A stretch of DNA of 64,000 nt from Garcia nutans (GCA_947685225.1 CANTUV010000004.1:14167001-14231000), one strand, 5' to 3'. Shown: positions 31,303-43,802, counted from the stretch's first letter. The notes: a model not told the origin generated them from the sequence alone. Translations and numbers: made by a program.

Positions 31303-33955
31303 TGTAACACCCCTTCCCGACCTACGTGTGTAAGCTGAGTAGAGGCGCCACCCTATCCTAATGTTGCTACCACTTTTACTTAGTCAAATTTTTGTTCCGA
31401 TTTTTATAGAAATTTTGCCATAGTTTTGCCTAAAAATTCAATCCCAAGTGTCGACAAAACTGGTTTTTTTCTAATTTTTGAAAACATTTTTACACAAACC
31501 AATGCAAACAAAATCATTCTCAGTACACTTCCAATAAATCCCCCTTATAACCTCAACTACAACCTGCAAAAAGGATTTACACTTCTAGTACAAAATAAAG
31601 TAAAGGTTTATTATGAAATACAGCAGATAAAATCTTTGTTCACTATGCAACGGAAAGTAACAATATTTACAAATTCATATACATCAAAACTCAAGTTTTA
31701 CAACACATAAAATTTATACATGTTTGGCAGTCAGTCTTCGATCTTAAAGCCCACTATTCACTCTTCAAAATCTAGGCTCGACTCGGCCTAGAGGAACTCT
31801 CTGGTTCTTCCTTGTCACCTGCGCGAAGAATCACATTCGCGCTAAGCCAACGGCTTAGTAAGATAAAACATGCTAATGGTATGCTTTAATGTAATGCAAT
31901 GCCACATATGTTATTGATAAGATCAATATCATAAATATAAAGTTAACAACATAATTATGCATTTCACAAATCATAGTCATATGAGCATACCACATTTCAA
32001 CATCTTTCCACATTCAACATTAATCAATCATACTCAATAACCAACATCTCATTTCATTAACTCATAACATTATTTAGGACATTCATATAACCCTGACACC
32101 TATGGGCCCAACAAGTATTTAATATGATATTCAGAGTTCAGAGTTACTGCTTTGGTTCATAGTCACAATAATCACGCCCGTAGGCAATGTATATACATGT
32201 ATCTCTATCCATGGATAGTGTAACAGACCCAGTCTCTTGGATCATCAACTCAACACATATGAGGAGATCCTCAACCCGGCAAGACTGTTACAAATCATAT
32301 ATCTCATAGTGTAACAGACCCAGTCTCTTGGATCATCAACTCAACACATATGAGGAGATCCTCAACCCGGCAAGACTGTTACCTTTTATCATTTCTTAGG
32401 CATGCCACCCAAATCCAGAACTCTGAAACTGAATAACATATTAAACAAACAATTCATTTATTATATAGTTACCATTTCCATTCTCAAATTCTCATCACAT
32501 TTAGGCAAACATGCCTTCTTTCTTTCAATATCATCATCATAGCCAATCACAATGGCATTGCCTCATATCATGTCTTATTTGAATTATCATTTCAATTTCA
32601 ATGTATATTATTCATGAAACACATAACCATTCACAATGCATAACATAACATTGTTCAATCTCAACAATGCAATTAGGGCAAAGAACAATTGATATGATTC
32701 ATATGAATAGTACATTCTGGTTTTAAACTCCATTTTATCCTTATTTTGAAAAATTGTATAAAATAATCTACTTGACTAAAAATTCTAAAATTTTTACAGA
32801 ATTTAGTTTTGTATCTAAAAATCATTCCTTTAAAATTTCAGATCAAACTGAACACAAAATCTTGGTCAAATAGTTCACCTAACCAGACTGCCCCAATTGC
32901 CCTGCATCCTGGCAGCAGTTCTGAACTTTGTGAATTCCATAAATCAAATTCAATCAACGTGGTTCCAAATTATTTTTCTCAAATACTAGACTCACTAAGC
33001 AACAACATATCCAAAATTCGACTGGATATGATTTTTCTACATTTTATTAAAAATCCCGAAGTATAGCTGTCTCAGTTAAGGTACCTGCTGGAACAGGTCT
33101 AATAAAAATAATCTTTCTAAACTCATAACCATTCCAAAATCGAATCAACATATTTTTCAGTCATTCTACACTCATAGAGGCACAACATATCAAAAATTCA
33201 CTTCAAGAACATTTTTCTATAATTAATTAAAAATCATACAAATCACAGCCTTTACTAATTGTAAAACAGAAACAATTTCACTAAACACAACTCTTACTCA
33301 ACACAATCACTTCCAACACCTTCACCAACTCAACTTCTCATCATCAAACCAACAAACCCTAATTCCTTTCTCACACCACTTCAAAAGAATTGAAGAAATT
33401 AAAGAAAAGATCTTACCTCAAATGAAGAAATCTACAAATCTTTAACCAAAACCCTTGTTTCTTTCTTCAAAATGCTTCAAACCTCAAGATCACCTCTCTT
33501 TCTCTCTTTGTCTATGGAGAATCCGGCCACTTCAAGAAAGAAAGAAGAAAATGCACAAGTCAAACACCTTTTCTTCTTTTAATCTCCACCATGCATCTTA
33601 CAAGGAAAATTACCAAAACACCCTTAACCATATAACTAACTCTTTGTCTCATATAAGCCCTTTATAGTAATTTCATTAACAACCAAAAATATCTTCTTCC
33701 ACTTAACCATCACCTTGACTCTTCATTTGACCAATGTATATGTTAATTATATCATCATATAAACAACATATACATTTGTCTCTAAACCCTAAATTTCTTC
33801 TCCAAAACACATATACATATACATTCTCTTCCCATTTCTTTTCTCTTACAATTTAATACATATATGCACAAACATTCACTTCCCAATATATATATCAACA
33901 ACCACAATAACAACAACATACTCAAAACTTCTAGGGCATAAATGAGGATATTACA
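31303..33955 (-). repeat. 3' LTR of Tekay-6 (element sense)
   Basis: On the plus strand it runs TGTAACACCCCTTCCCG to GATATTACA. Double hairpin at 31821-31858 (stems GCGCGAA/TTCGCGC and TAAGCC/GGCTTA). The minisatellite cassette at 32130-32427 has an imperfect unit of about 92 bases duplicated (32219-32290 and 32311-32383), framed by TTCAGAGT and ACTCTGAA. Confidence 0.92.
31821..31858 (-). other. Conserved double hairpin in Tekay-6 3' LTR
   Basis: The first stem is GCGCGAA/TTCGCGC, a matched change relative to GCGCGAT/ATCGCGC of Tekay-5. The second stem TAAGCC/GGCTTA is identical. The 5' LTR copy is at 39338-39375. Confidence 0.8.
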
Positions 33956-33974
33956 ATTCTCCCCCTCTAAAAAG
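33956..33974 (-). other. Polypurine tract of Tekay-6
   Basis: On the minus strand a run containing AGAGGGGGAGAAT abuts the 3' LTR, as in Tekay-5. Confidence 0.8.
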
Positions 33975-34002
33975 AAAATTTCGTCCTCGAAATTACCTGA
34001 TA

Positions 34003-37000
34003 TCAAAGCTGAAACAATTGCGGATACTGCTCTCGCATGGTATGCTCACTTTCCCAAGTCGCTTCTTCTTTTGCATGATTCTTCCAAAGAATCTTCACCA
34101 ATGGCACTCTCTTGTTCCTTAACTCTTTCACTTCTCGTGCCAAGATAGCAACTGGTTCCTCTTCAAATGTCAAATATGGGCTCACTTCAATAGACTCAAA
34201 TGGCAACACATGAGATGGATCCGACCTATATCTCCTCAACATAGAAACATGGAATACATTATGAATACGATCCAACTCAGGTGGCAAAGCAAGTCGATAC
34301 GCCAATGGCCCAACTCTTTCTAACACTTCATACGGCCCAATGAAACGAGGACTCAATTTTCCTTTCCGACCGAACCTCAAAATTTTCTTCCAAGGAGACA
34401 CTTTCAGAAATACCTTATCTCCAACATCAAACTCTATATCTCTCCTTTTTAGATCTGCATAAGACTTCTGTCGGTCTGAAGCTGCTTTTAACCTGCCTCG
34501 AATCAACTTTACTTTATCTTCAGTTTCTTGAATCAAATCAGGACCAACCAACTTATTATCTCCAAGCTCATTCCAACAAAGAGGTGTCCTACACCGTCTG
34601 CCATACAATGCTTCAAACGGTGCCATACCAATGCTGGATTGGTGACTGTTGTTGTAAGCAAACTCCACAAGAGGTAAAAACCTATCCCAACTTCCAGAGA
34701 AATCGATGACACAGCTTCTCAACATGTCCTCAATAATCTGTATCACCCTCTCTGACTGTCCATCCGTCTGTGGATGAAAAGCAGTGCTGAAATGCAGTCG
34801 AGAACCTAAAGCACTATGCAAACTCTTCCAAAATCTGGAAGTAAACCTGGGATCTCGATCAGACACTAAAGAAGTTGGAACACCATGTAGTTTCACAATC
34901 TCATGGATATACAGCTCAGCCAATCTCTCCAAAGAGTAATCCATTCGAACCGGAAGGAAATGAGCTGTCTTAGTCAATCTATCCACAATCACCCATATAG
35001 CATCATGCTTCTTTTGTGTCAATGGCAAACCAGACACAAAATCCATTGTCACTCTTTCCCACTTCCATTCTGGCACTGACAATGGTTGAAGCAACCCGGT
35101 TGGAACTTGATGCTCTGCTTTAACCTTCTGACAAGTGAGACATTTCGATACAAACTCAGCAATGTCTCTCTTCAAACCAATCCACCAATAATGCTGTCTC
35201 AAATCATGATACATCTTCGTATTACCCGGATGCATAGCAAACATTGACTGATGAGCTTCTTCTAAAATGACTCTTTTCAAATCAGCATCATCGGGTACAC
35301 ACAATCGGTTCTTAAACCAGAGACTCCCATCATCTTTCACAACAAAATCTCTAGTCTTCCCATTCTTGCAATCTGAAAAAATCTTCTGAATCTTCTTATC
35401 GGCCAACTGAGCTTCTTTGATCTGATCTAACAAAATCGGCTTTAATTGCAACTGTGCCAATAATGCACCATCAACACAAGGTACAAAACTGGCATGCAAT
35501 GCTCTCAACTCAACAAGCAACGAGAGCGAGTAAACAGTTAAACCAGCTAAAGACTTCCGACTCAAGGCATCAGCAACAACATTTGCTTTACCTGGATGAT
35601 AGTCAATCAAGCAGTCGTAGTCTTTAATCAATTCTAACCATCTCCTCTGACGAAGATTGAGTTCTTTCTGGACACCCAAATACTTCAAACTCTTGTGATC
35701 AGTGTAGATGAAACATTTCTCCCCAAACAGATAGTGGCGCCAAATCTTTAATGCAAACACAATGGCAGCCAATTCTAAATCATGGGTTGGATAGTTAAGC
35801 TCATGCGGTTTCAACTGTCGAGATGCATAAGCTATAACTTTCCCTTCCTGCATCAATACACACCCCAAACCTCTATGTGAAGCATCACTGTAGATCACAT
35901 ATGGTTTGCCTTCAACAGGTAAAGTAAGAACAGGCGCTTGAGTCAACAACTCTCTCAACTGCTCAAAACTAGCCTGACACTGATCTGTCCACACAAATCT
36001 CACTCCCTTTCGAAGTAATCTGGTGAGTGGAGTAGCTATCAAAGAAAACCCTTTCACAAACCGTCGGTAATAGCCTGCCAAACCCAGAAAACTTCTAATC
36101 TCTGTCACAGACTTGGGTGGACTCCAATTTAAAATGGCTTCAACTTTGCTCGGATCAACTCTGATGCCTTCTGCAAAAACAATATGTCCGAGAAAAGCAA
36201 CTTGATCCAACCAGAACTCACACTTCGACAATTTGGCAAATAACTGATTCTCTCTCAAAATCTGCAACACAATCCGCAGATGCATATCATGCTCCTCTTC
36301 ATTCCGTGAATACACCAGTATATCATCAATGAAGACCACTACAAACTGATCCAAATAGGGCCTAAACACCCTATTCATCAAATCCATAAAAGCTGCAGGT
36401 GCATTCGTTAGACCAAAAGGCATAACTAAAAACTCATAATGCCCATACCTGGTCCGAAAAGCAGTCTTAGGAACATCTTCACTTCTTACCCTCAGCTGAT
36501 GGTACCCAGATCTCAAATCAATTTTGGAGAACACTGACGCTCCCTTCAACTGATCAAAGAGATCATCGATTCTAGGCAAAGGATATTTATTTTTAATAGT
36601 CACCTTGTTCAATTGCCTATAATCGATACACAACCTCATAGTACCATCTTTCTTCTTCACAAATAGCACAGGAGCTCCCCAAGGAGAAACACTGGGGCGA
36701 ATGAATCCTTTGTCCAACAACTCCTGTAATTGCACTTTCAACTCCCTCAATTCTGCTGGTGCCATTCTATAAGGAGTAATAGAGATAGGAGTGGTACCAG
36801 GCAACAATTCAATACCGAACTCCACCTCTCTCTCAGGAGGCAACCCTGGCAACTCCTCTGGAAACACATCCGGGAACTCAGCAACTGTGGCAATGCTATC
36901 AATAGGGGAACCCTTCACTCTAGTATCCACCACATGAGCAAGATAGGCTTCACACCCCTTTCTAATCAACCTCCTGGCTGCAACAGCTGAAACAAATAAG

Positions 37001-38652
37001 GAGGCTAGCTGTTCCTGCTCATTAGATACTATCACCTCTCTACCATCACCCGTTCTCAAAGAAACAATTTTCTTTTTACAATCCACCACAGCTTCATGTC
37101 GAGATAGCCAATCCATACCTAAGATCACGTCATATTCCTTAAATGGCATCTCAATCAAATCCCCAAGGAACTCCTCACCCTGCACCACTACTGTACTATC
37201 TCTATGCACCTTACTCACAACCACACTATGCCCTAACGGATTTGTTACCAACACATCAAATCCTAGGGACTCAGCATGCAAATCAGATACAGGCAAAACA
37301 GATGCACTAATATATGAATGTGTGGAACCCGGATCAATCAAAGCAAGTACTGGAGTATTAAATAAAGAAAAAGTACCAGCTATGACTGCCGATGTATCTG
37401 GCTGTCTCTGCATAACATACATCCTCTGGGAAGATCCAACCTCCTCTGGTCTACCCTCCCTGGATGTAGTACCTCTTCTAGAACTGAATCCTGGTCTACC
37501 TCCCCGGCTGGTACCTCTGCCTCCTCTGCCTCCCCTCACACTAGCTCGAGAAGCAGCAGAATCAACTGGCATCTGATCCTGCCTCTCAGGACAGTCTCTC
37601 ACAAAGTGGTCAGGTGATCCACACCTGAAGCATACCCCTGATCTACTATGCCTCCAACAAACGCCCCCATGTCTTCCACCACACTGGTTACACACAGGTA
37701 AGGTGGATCTCTGAACTCCAGGAGTAGGAGCACTCGCTACTGAAGCTGCAGGTCTAAATCTCTGCCTCTGGAACTGCACTGACCTACCCACTGGTCTCTG
37801 GCTCCTACTACTCCGAGGAACAAAACTTCCTCTACCCCTCTTCGCAGAAGAAGACCCTGCCTCGAACTGGGGCCTTCTAACCCTAACCTCTTCCTCTGAA
37901 GCAGCTGCAATAACTTGAGCTCGCTCTACACTTCGAGCTGCTGCCACAAGCTGTGAGAAATCCTGATATCTGGATCCAGCCACTAAGCACATGATCGAGG
38001 GCCTCAATCCCTCCTCAAATCGCCGACATCTATCAATCTCATCAGTAATGATACCCCCAGCATACTGACTCAGTCGAATAAACTCAACTTCATACTCAGT
38101 TACGGTCCGATGATCTTGCTTCAAATCTAGAAACTCTCTTTTCTTCCCATCTTTATACTCCCTAGGAGTATACTTCAACTCAAATTCTCTCAGAAAATCC
38201 GCATAAGACAAGGTTGGTGGATCATCCATAGAATGGGGCACTGTCTTCCACCAGTCGTAGGCATCCTTCTGTAGCAAAGATCTTGCATAGTCAAACTTCT
38301 CCTCTGAAGTGGCTTGCAACTGCACAAATACCCTCTGAACTCTATCAAGCCACTGTTCTGCTACAGCCGGATCAACTGTACCAAAGAAATCCTCTGCTCC
38401 ATATTTCCTTAGCTTATCATAGTGCCTTACTGGTACTGAAGGCTGAGGGGGTGGTGGCGGTGGCTGTGGTTGCACAGGTGCTTGTCTCATAGCTTCCAAC
38501 ATAGGCCTAAACCAGGCTGGCGGAACCTCCTCCCCAGCTGGTCTACCCGACACCGAAGCAGGTGCCTCCTCAACACTATCAACCCTAGCTCCCTCAGCAG
38601 GAGCAATACTCTCGGCACTACCTTCAACAGATTGTCGCGAATGAGATGCCAT
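34003..38652 (-). CDS. Gag-Pol polyprotein of Tekay-6 (chromovirus), intact
   Basis: A single frame of 1549 codons from ATG 38652 to a stop 47 bases from the 3' LTR. The domain order is the same as in Tekay-5: gag core (EQWLDRVQRVF), Cys cluster CNQCGGRHGGVC and zinc knuckle CFRCGSPDHFVRDC (near 344), retropepsin DPGSTHSYIS (near 442), reverse transcriptase VVFIDDILVYS (near 776), RNase H YSDASHRG (near 924), integrase with HPGNTKMYHDL zinc site, VSDRDPRF and GQSERV, GPY/F, and a chromodomain-like tail (KILWKNHAKEEATWE). The catalytic parts are almost identical to Tekay-5. The gag spacer and the region around the zinc knuckle differ most. No stop or shift, so the frame is probably functional. 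Confidence 0.95.
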   Translation of the reverse strand: MASHSRQSVEGSAESIAPAEGARVDSVEEAPASVSGRPAGEEVPPAWFRPMLEAMRQAPVQPQPPPPPPQPSVPVRHYDKLRKYGAEDFFGTVDPAVAEQWLDRVQRVFVQLQATSEEKFDYARSLLQKDAYDWWKTVPHSMDDPPTLSYADFLREFELKYTPREYKDGKKREFLDLKQDHRTVTEYEVEFIRLSQYAGGIITDEIDRCRRFEEGLRPSIMCLVAGSRYQDFSQLVAAARSVERAQVIAAASEEEVRVRRPQFEAGSSSAKRGRGSFVPRSSRSQRPVGRSVQFQRQRFRPAASVASAPTPGVQRSTLPVCNQCGGRHGGVCWRHSRSGVCFRCGSPDHFVRDCPERQDQMPVDSAASRASVRGGRGGRGTSRGGRPGFSSRRGTTSREGRPEEVGSSQRMYVMQRQPDTSAVIAGTFSLFNTPVLALIDPGSTHSYISASVLPVSDLHAESLGFDVLVTNPLGHSVVVSKVHRDSTVVVQGEEFLGDLIEMPFKEYDVILGMDWLSRHEAVVDCKKKIVSLRTGDGREVIVSNEQEQLASLFVSAVAARRLIRKGCEAYLAHVVDTRVKGSPIDSIATVAEFPDVFPEELPGLPPEREVEFGIELLPGTTPISITPYRMAPAELRELKVQLQELLDKGFIRPSVSPWGAPVLFVKKKDGTMRLCIDYRQLNKVTIKNKYPLPRIDDLFDQLKGASVFSKIDLRSGYHQLRVRSEDVPKTAFRTRYGHYEFLVMPFGLTNAPAAFMDLMNRVFRPYLDQFVVVFIDDILVYSRNEEEHDMHLRIVLQILRENQLFAKLSKCEFWLDQVAFLGHIVFAEGIRVDPSKVEAILNWSPPKSVTEIRSFLGLAGYYRRFVKGFSLIATPLTRLLRKGVRFVWTDQCQASFEQLRELLTQAPVLTLPVEGKPYVIYSDASHRGLGCVLMQEGKVIAYASRQLKPHELNYPTHDLELAAIVFALKIWRHYLFGEKCFIYTDHKSLKYLGVQKELNLRQRRWLELIKDYDCLIDYHPGKANVVADALSRKSLAGLTVYSLSLLVELRALHASFVPCVDGALLAQLQLKPILLDQIKEAQLADKKIQKIFSDCKNGKTRDFVVKDDGSLWFKNRLCVPDDADLKRVILEEAHQSMFAMHPGNTKMYHDLRQHYWWIGLKRDIAEFVSKCLTCQKVKAEHQVPTGLLQPLSVPEWKWERVTMDFVSGLPLTQKKHDAIWVIVDRLTKTAHFLPVRMDYSLERLAELYIHEIVKLHGVPTSLVSDRDPRFTSRFWKSLHSALGSRLHFSTAFHPQTDGQSERVIQIIEDMLRSCVIDFSGSWDRFLPLVEFAYNNSHQSSIGMAPFEALYGRRCRTPLCWNELGDNKLVGPDLIQETEDKVKLIRGRLKAASDRQKSYADLKRRDIEFDVGDKVFLKVSPWKKILRFGRKGKLSPRFIGPYEVLERVGPLAYRLALPPELDRIHNVFHVSMLRRYRSDPSHVLPFESIEVSPYLTFEEEPVAILAREVKELRNKRVPLVKILWKNHAKEEATWESEHTMREQYPQLFQL

Positions 38653-38802
38653 CTCTACCTATATCTGCAAACACAGCAGAATATTCCTCATTAAAGATCA
38701 AAGACTGCCATACCAAAACATGTATTTTACTCAAAAACCCACTTTAAAAATCAAAATATTCTTTTTCTTACAATTGATCTAGGTTGAGAATCTCAAACCT
38801 AG

Positions 38803-38814
38803 GCTCTGATACCA
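38803..38814 (-). other. Primer binding site of Tekay-6 (initiator tRNA-Met)
   Basis: On the minus strand it reads TGGTATCAGAGC, five bases inside the 5' LTR boundary. Confidence 0.88.
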
Positions 38815-38819
38815 AAAAT

Positions 38820-41472
38820 TGTAACACCCCTTCCCGACCTACGTGTGTAAGCTGAGTAGAGGCGCCACCCTATCCTAATGTTGCTACCACTTTTACTTAG
38901 TCAAATTTTTGTTCCGATTTTTATAGAAATTTTGCCATAGTTTTGCCTAAAAATTCAATCCCAAGTGTCGACAAAACTGGTTTTTTTCTAATTTTTGAAA
39001 ACATTTTTACACAAACCAATGCAAACAAAATCATTCTCAGTACACTTCCAATAAATCCCCCTTATAACCTCAACTACAACCTGCAAAAAGGATTTACACT
39101 TCTAGTACAAAATAAAGTAAAGGTTTATTATGAAATACAGCAGATAAAATCTTTGTTCACTATGCAACGGAAAGTAACAATATTTACAAATTCATATACA
39201 TCAAAACTCAAGTTTTACAACACATAAAATTTATACATGTTTGGCAGTCAGTCTTCGATCTTAAAGCTCACTATTCACTCTTCAAAATCTAGGCTCGACT
39301 CGGCCTAGAGGAACTCTCTGGTTCTTCCTTGTCACCTGCGCGAAGAATCACATTCGCGCTAAGCCAACGGCTTAGTAAGATAAAACATGCTAATGGTATG
39401 CTTTAATGTAATGCAATGCCACATATGTTATTGATAAGATCAATATCATAAATATAAAGTTAACCACATAATTATGCATTTCACAAATCATAGTCATATG
39501 AGCATACCACATTTCAACATCTTTCCACATTCAACATTAATCAATCATACTCAATAACCAACATCTCATTTCATTAACTCATAACATTATTTAGGACATT
39601 CATATAACCCTGACACCTATGGGCCCAACAAGTATTTAATATGATATTCAGAGTTCAGAGTTACTGCTTTGGTTCATAGTCACAATAATCACGCCCGTAG
39701 GCAATGTATATACATGTATCTCTATCCATGGATAGTGTAACAGACCCAGTCTCTTGGATCATCAACTCAACACATATGAGGAGATCCTCAACCCGGCAAG
39801 ACTGTTACAAATCATATATCTCATAGTGTAACAGACCCAGTCTCTTGGATCATCAACTCAACACATATGAGGAGATCCTCAACCCGGCAAGACTGTTACC
39901 TTTTATCATTTCTTAGGCATGCCACCCAAATCCAGAACTCTGAAACTGAATAACATATTAAACAAACAATTCATTTATTATATAGTTACCATTTCCATTC
40001 TCAAATTCTCATCACATTTAGGCAAACATGCCTTCTTTCTTTCAATATCATCATCATAGCCAATCACAATGGCATTGCCTCATATCATGTCTTATTTGAA
40101 TTATCATTTCAATTTCAATGTATATTATTCATGAAACACATAACCATTCACAATGCATAACATAACATTGTTCAATCTCAACAATGCAATTAGGGCAAAG
40201 AACAATTGATATGATTCATATGAATAGTACATTCTGGTTTTAAACTCCATTTTATCCTTATTTTGAAAAATTGTATAAAATAATCTACTTGACTAAAAAT
40301 TCTAAAATTTTTACAGAATTTAGTTTTGTATCTAAAAATCATTCCTTTAAAATTTCAGATCAAACTGAACACAAAATCTTGGTCAAATAGTTCACCTAAC
40401 CAGACTGCCCCAATTGCCCTGCATCCTGGCAGCAGTTCTGAACTTTGTGAATTCCATAAATCAAATTCAATCAACGTGGTTCCAAATTATTTTTCTCAAA
40501 TACTAGACTCACTAAGAAACAACATATCCAAAATTCGACTGGATATGATTTTTCTACATTTTATTAAAAATCCCGAAGTATAGCTGTCTCAGTTAAGGTA
40601 CCTGCTGGAACAGGTCTAATAAAAATAATCTTTCTAAACTCATAACCATTCCAAAATCGAATCAACATATTTTTCAGTCATTCTACACTCATAGAGGCAC
40701 AACATATCAAAAATTCACTTCAAGAACATTTTTCTATAATTAATTAAAAATCATACAAATCACAGCCTTTACTAATTGTAAAACAGAAACAATTTCACTA
40801 AACACAACTCTTACTCAACACAATCACTTCCAACACCTTCACCAACTCAACTTCTCATCATCAAACCAACAAACCCTAATTCCTTTCTCACACCACTTCA
40901 AAAGAATTGAAGAAATTAAAGAAAAGATCTTACCTCAAATGAAGAAATCTACAAATCTTTAACCAAAACCCTTGTTTCTTTCTTCAAAATGCTTCAAACC
41001 TCAAGATCACCTCTCTTTCTCTCTTTGTCTATGGAGAATCCGGCCACTTCAAGAAAGAAAGAAGAAAATGCACAAGTCAAACACCTTTTCTTCTTTTAAT
41101 CTCCACCATGCATCTTACAAGGAAAATTACCAAAACACCCTTAACCATATAACTAACTCTTTGTCTCATATAAGCCCTTTATAGTAATTTCATTAACAAC
41201 CAAAAATATCTTCTTCCACTTAACCATCACCTTGACTCTTCATTTGACCAATGTATATGTTAATTATATCATCATATAAACAACATATACATTTGTCTCT
41301 AAACCCTAAATTTCTTCTCCAAAACACATATACATATACATTCTCTTCCCATTTCTTTTCTCTTACAATTTAACACATATATGCACAAACATTCACTTCC
41401 CAATATATATATCAACAACCACAATAACAACAACATACTCAAAACTTCTAGGGCATAAATGAGGATATTACA
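38820..41472 (-). repeat. 5' LTR of Tekay-6 (element sense)
   Basis: 2653 bp, the same length as the other LTR, with about four substitutions seen by eye (for example near 39268, 39465, 40517 and 41373). Double hairpin at 39338-39375. Confidence 0.92.
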
Positions 41473-41565
41473 AATTGTAAGCCTAGTTTATACTAAAAAT
41501 TATTAACCATGAGCTTGTTTTTGGCATGAATCATTAGTTACTTTTTTAAGTGAGAAATCTATTTA
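41473..41565 (+). other. Tat-4 leader, second part, then truncation
   Basis: It continues the leader after the target copy AATTG and matches Tat-1 3250-3337 (TTGGCATGAATCATTAGTTA). Similarity ends near 41565, which marks the break of Tat-4. Confidence 0.7.
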
Positions 41566-41917
41566 AAATATTATAGTTTGATAATTTATGTATATATTTT
41601 TTAAGGTAATTTTATTATCTTTTGATTGACATTTATTTTAATTTATGCTTAAGTTTGTTTTAAGTGTCATGATATATATTGAAGTGCAAAATAATGGAGC
41701 TTTAATTCACTTGACGGATCTAAAATTGGTGGAAAGCATGTGACACGACCAAAATACTTACTGGCTTGGCTGTGTCTCTCATCAAGGGTAAGGAACAGGC
41801 ATGACACAACCAGGGCAAGTTGGCTTGGCTGTGTCTCTAAGAAGAATTGAGTAAAGGCATACACAAGCAAGAGACACGGCCAAGCCACTAGCCGTGTCAC
41901 ATGAATTATTTTCAAAA
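41566..41917. other. Non-coding spacer with a duplicated GTGTC-rich motif
   Basis: No gene. At 41764 and 41819 the motif TTGGCTTGGCTGTGTCTCT occurs twice, near GACACG/CGTGTC elements. This resembles the CpG-rich block of Tekay LTRs and is probably an LTR remnant. Confidence 0.4.
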
Positions 41918-43797
41918 TTAGGGTTTAAACCGAATCATACATATAAAATATCTGTACCGAACCATTTTGAAAAAATTGGTATGGTTCGATTCGGATATTC
42001 GGCTCTAACGGAGCAGTTTCAATTCCAAACAGAGATGGAGATTCGGAGATTTAAAATTATTTTTTTAAATTTAAGCAATAGAATAATAATTAATAATATT
42101 TACAAACTATTTATAAAATTAAATTTCTATACGCATTATCTTCAAATCCAATAAATAATAGCAATAACATCATTTTACGTCAAATCCAATAAACATAAAA
42201 ATAAATATAAATTTCATGAAATCAACCAATCCGAGTAATATGCATTCTAATCTCATCCGATCCAAAAAATAAATTTGTAATCCAATTCAAAAAAAATAAT
42301 TTGAAAAATAATTTAACAATCAACAATATTAAACCCCACTTAACATAGAACCTCAAATTTCCATATTAAACCTTGGCACAATATTCTCAATAATTATGTA
42401 GTTTTAACTTAAATGGTGTTTAATACATAAATGAATAAATTTAAATTTAAATATTTATAGTTTATTATATATATATATATATAATGAAGTCATATTATAT
42501 ATTAAATTAGTAAAAATAATTACTTAATCATATTTATTTAATTATTTATTATATTCTATAGATAAATTAAGAAATTGCTTTACTTATTTACATAGTATTA
42601 GATATTACATGATAAATTAATATAATAAAATATGAGATAACAAAATAAAATAAATTTAAATTTAAATATCTTAACAATTTAAATTAACCAATTATAGATA
42701 TATTTTAACTTAATTCACGAAAAAATTATTATTATCAAATAATTTGTAATCTAATATTAATTTTCACGTAAATTTTTATTTATAACTAATACATAATTAT
42801 GGTGTTATATATATTTATACAATATATATATATATTGTATTTATATCATTCATGTTCTTCTTAAATTTATTCATAATTATTCATTTATTAATTATTATTA
42901 CTCATATTCATAAAAAATTAAATCAACATTATTTATCTTCACCATTATTACTCATTATTATTATTAAAAACTATTAATATCATTACATTGAGTTACTTTA
43001 TTGAGTACAAATTACTATAATTAGTATAAATTATTATTATTAGTACTAGTGGTAATAATTATTCATATAAATATGTTAATAAATTATATTTAGTTATAAA
43101 ATTTGAAATTAAATTAAGAAAATTATGATTTAATTGTATTTTTTATTTATTTATATTTAAGATAATACTCATAAAATTAATATTATAAATAGAAATAAAT
43201 TTATGAATGAAAATAAAATTATTTTTATAGTTTAAGAATGGGTATTATAAAAATATACTATTGACATATATGCATTCAATTAACAAAATATAAGATAAAG
43301 AAATTAACATATATCTATATATAATTAATATTATGAATGAAAATAAAATGGTTTTTATAGTTTAAGAATGAGTATTATAAAAATATACTATTGACATATA
43401 TGTATTCAATTAATAAAATATAAAATAAAGAAATCAAGGTATATATATATAAAGTATAATATAGAAAATTAGAAAAAAGTAAATATATAACATGACATAA
43501 TATGAATTAATAAAATAATTATAATATATTTTAAAAATATCAAGCAATAAATCGATAAAATATAATATAATTTCATATTATTAATAATAAATTGATTATT
43601 ATTTTGGTTATTCAGTTCGGTTTGATACTGTTTGATTCGATCCGATTCTCGGTGCGAGTATAGCCTAATATTCAAAACTGTTCTATATTAAAAAAAATCA
43701 ATTCGATTTGGTTCAGAGAAAGTCAAAAAGTAAATGAATCTTTTCAGTGTAGATATTCAGATCAGTTCGAATATCTTTAAGGACCGTGCTCAGTCCT
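41918..43797. mobile_element. Possible non-autonomous DNA element, AT-rich, ends with CGGTTCGG-like sequence
   Basis: The left end has ACCGAATC, ACCGAACC and GGTTCGATTCGGATATTCGG. The right end has TTCGGTTTGATACTG and GATTCGATCCGATT and finishes CGTGCTCAGTCCTATAG. Such facing ends around a 1.7 kb AT-rich core resemble plant hAT-type deletion elements. I cannot find convincing matching termini or an 8-bp duplication. The interior has a duplicated segment (about 43200-43280 and 43330-43415) and no coding potential. Confidence 0.3.
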
Positions 43798-43802
43798 ATA
43801 GT

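Larger units (their letters stand above)
31303..41472 (-). mobile_element. Tekay-6: complete, young Tekay-lineage chromovirus
   Basis: About 10.2 kb, minus orientation, in the Tat-4 leader. Perfect target duplication AATTG (31298-31302, 41473-41477). Both LTRs are 2653 bp and I saw about four single-base differences between them. It has an intact Gag-Pol frame, an initiator-Met primer site and a polypurine tract. It belongs to the same lineage as Tekay-5 but to a different family, because the LTRs are not alignable except for conserved blocks. Confidence 0.93.
18600..41565 (+). mobile_element. Tat-4: 5' end of a Tat/Ogre element hosting two Tekay insertions
   Basis: The LTR starts TGTAGACCC at 18600, is broken at 20567 by Tekay-5, resumes at 30597 and ends at 30709. 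The primer site follows at 30711 and leader sequence at 30728-31302. Tekay-6 interrupts the leader; it resumes at 41473 and can be followed to about 41565 by similarity to the Tat-1 leader (2602-3337). Beyond that the similarity stops before gag, so Tat-4 is truncated. Own DNA is only about 2.8 kb. Confidence 0.85.

Noticed and set aside
41918..43797. Confident hAT transposon assignment
   Set aside because: Ends show TTCGG-type sequence in facing orientation, but termini do not match well and no 8-bp duplication was found, so only a low-confidence feature is listed.
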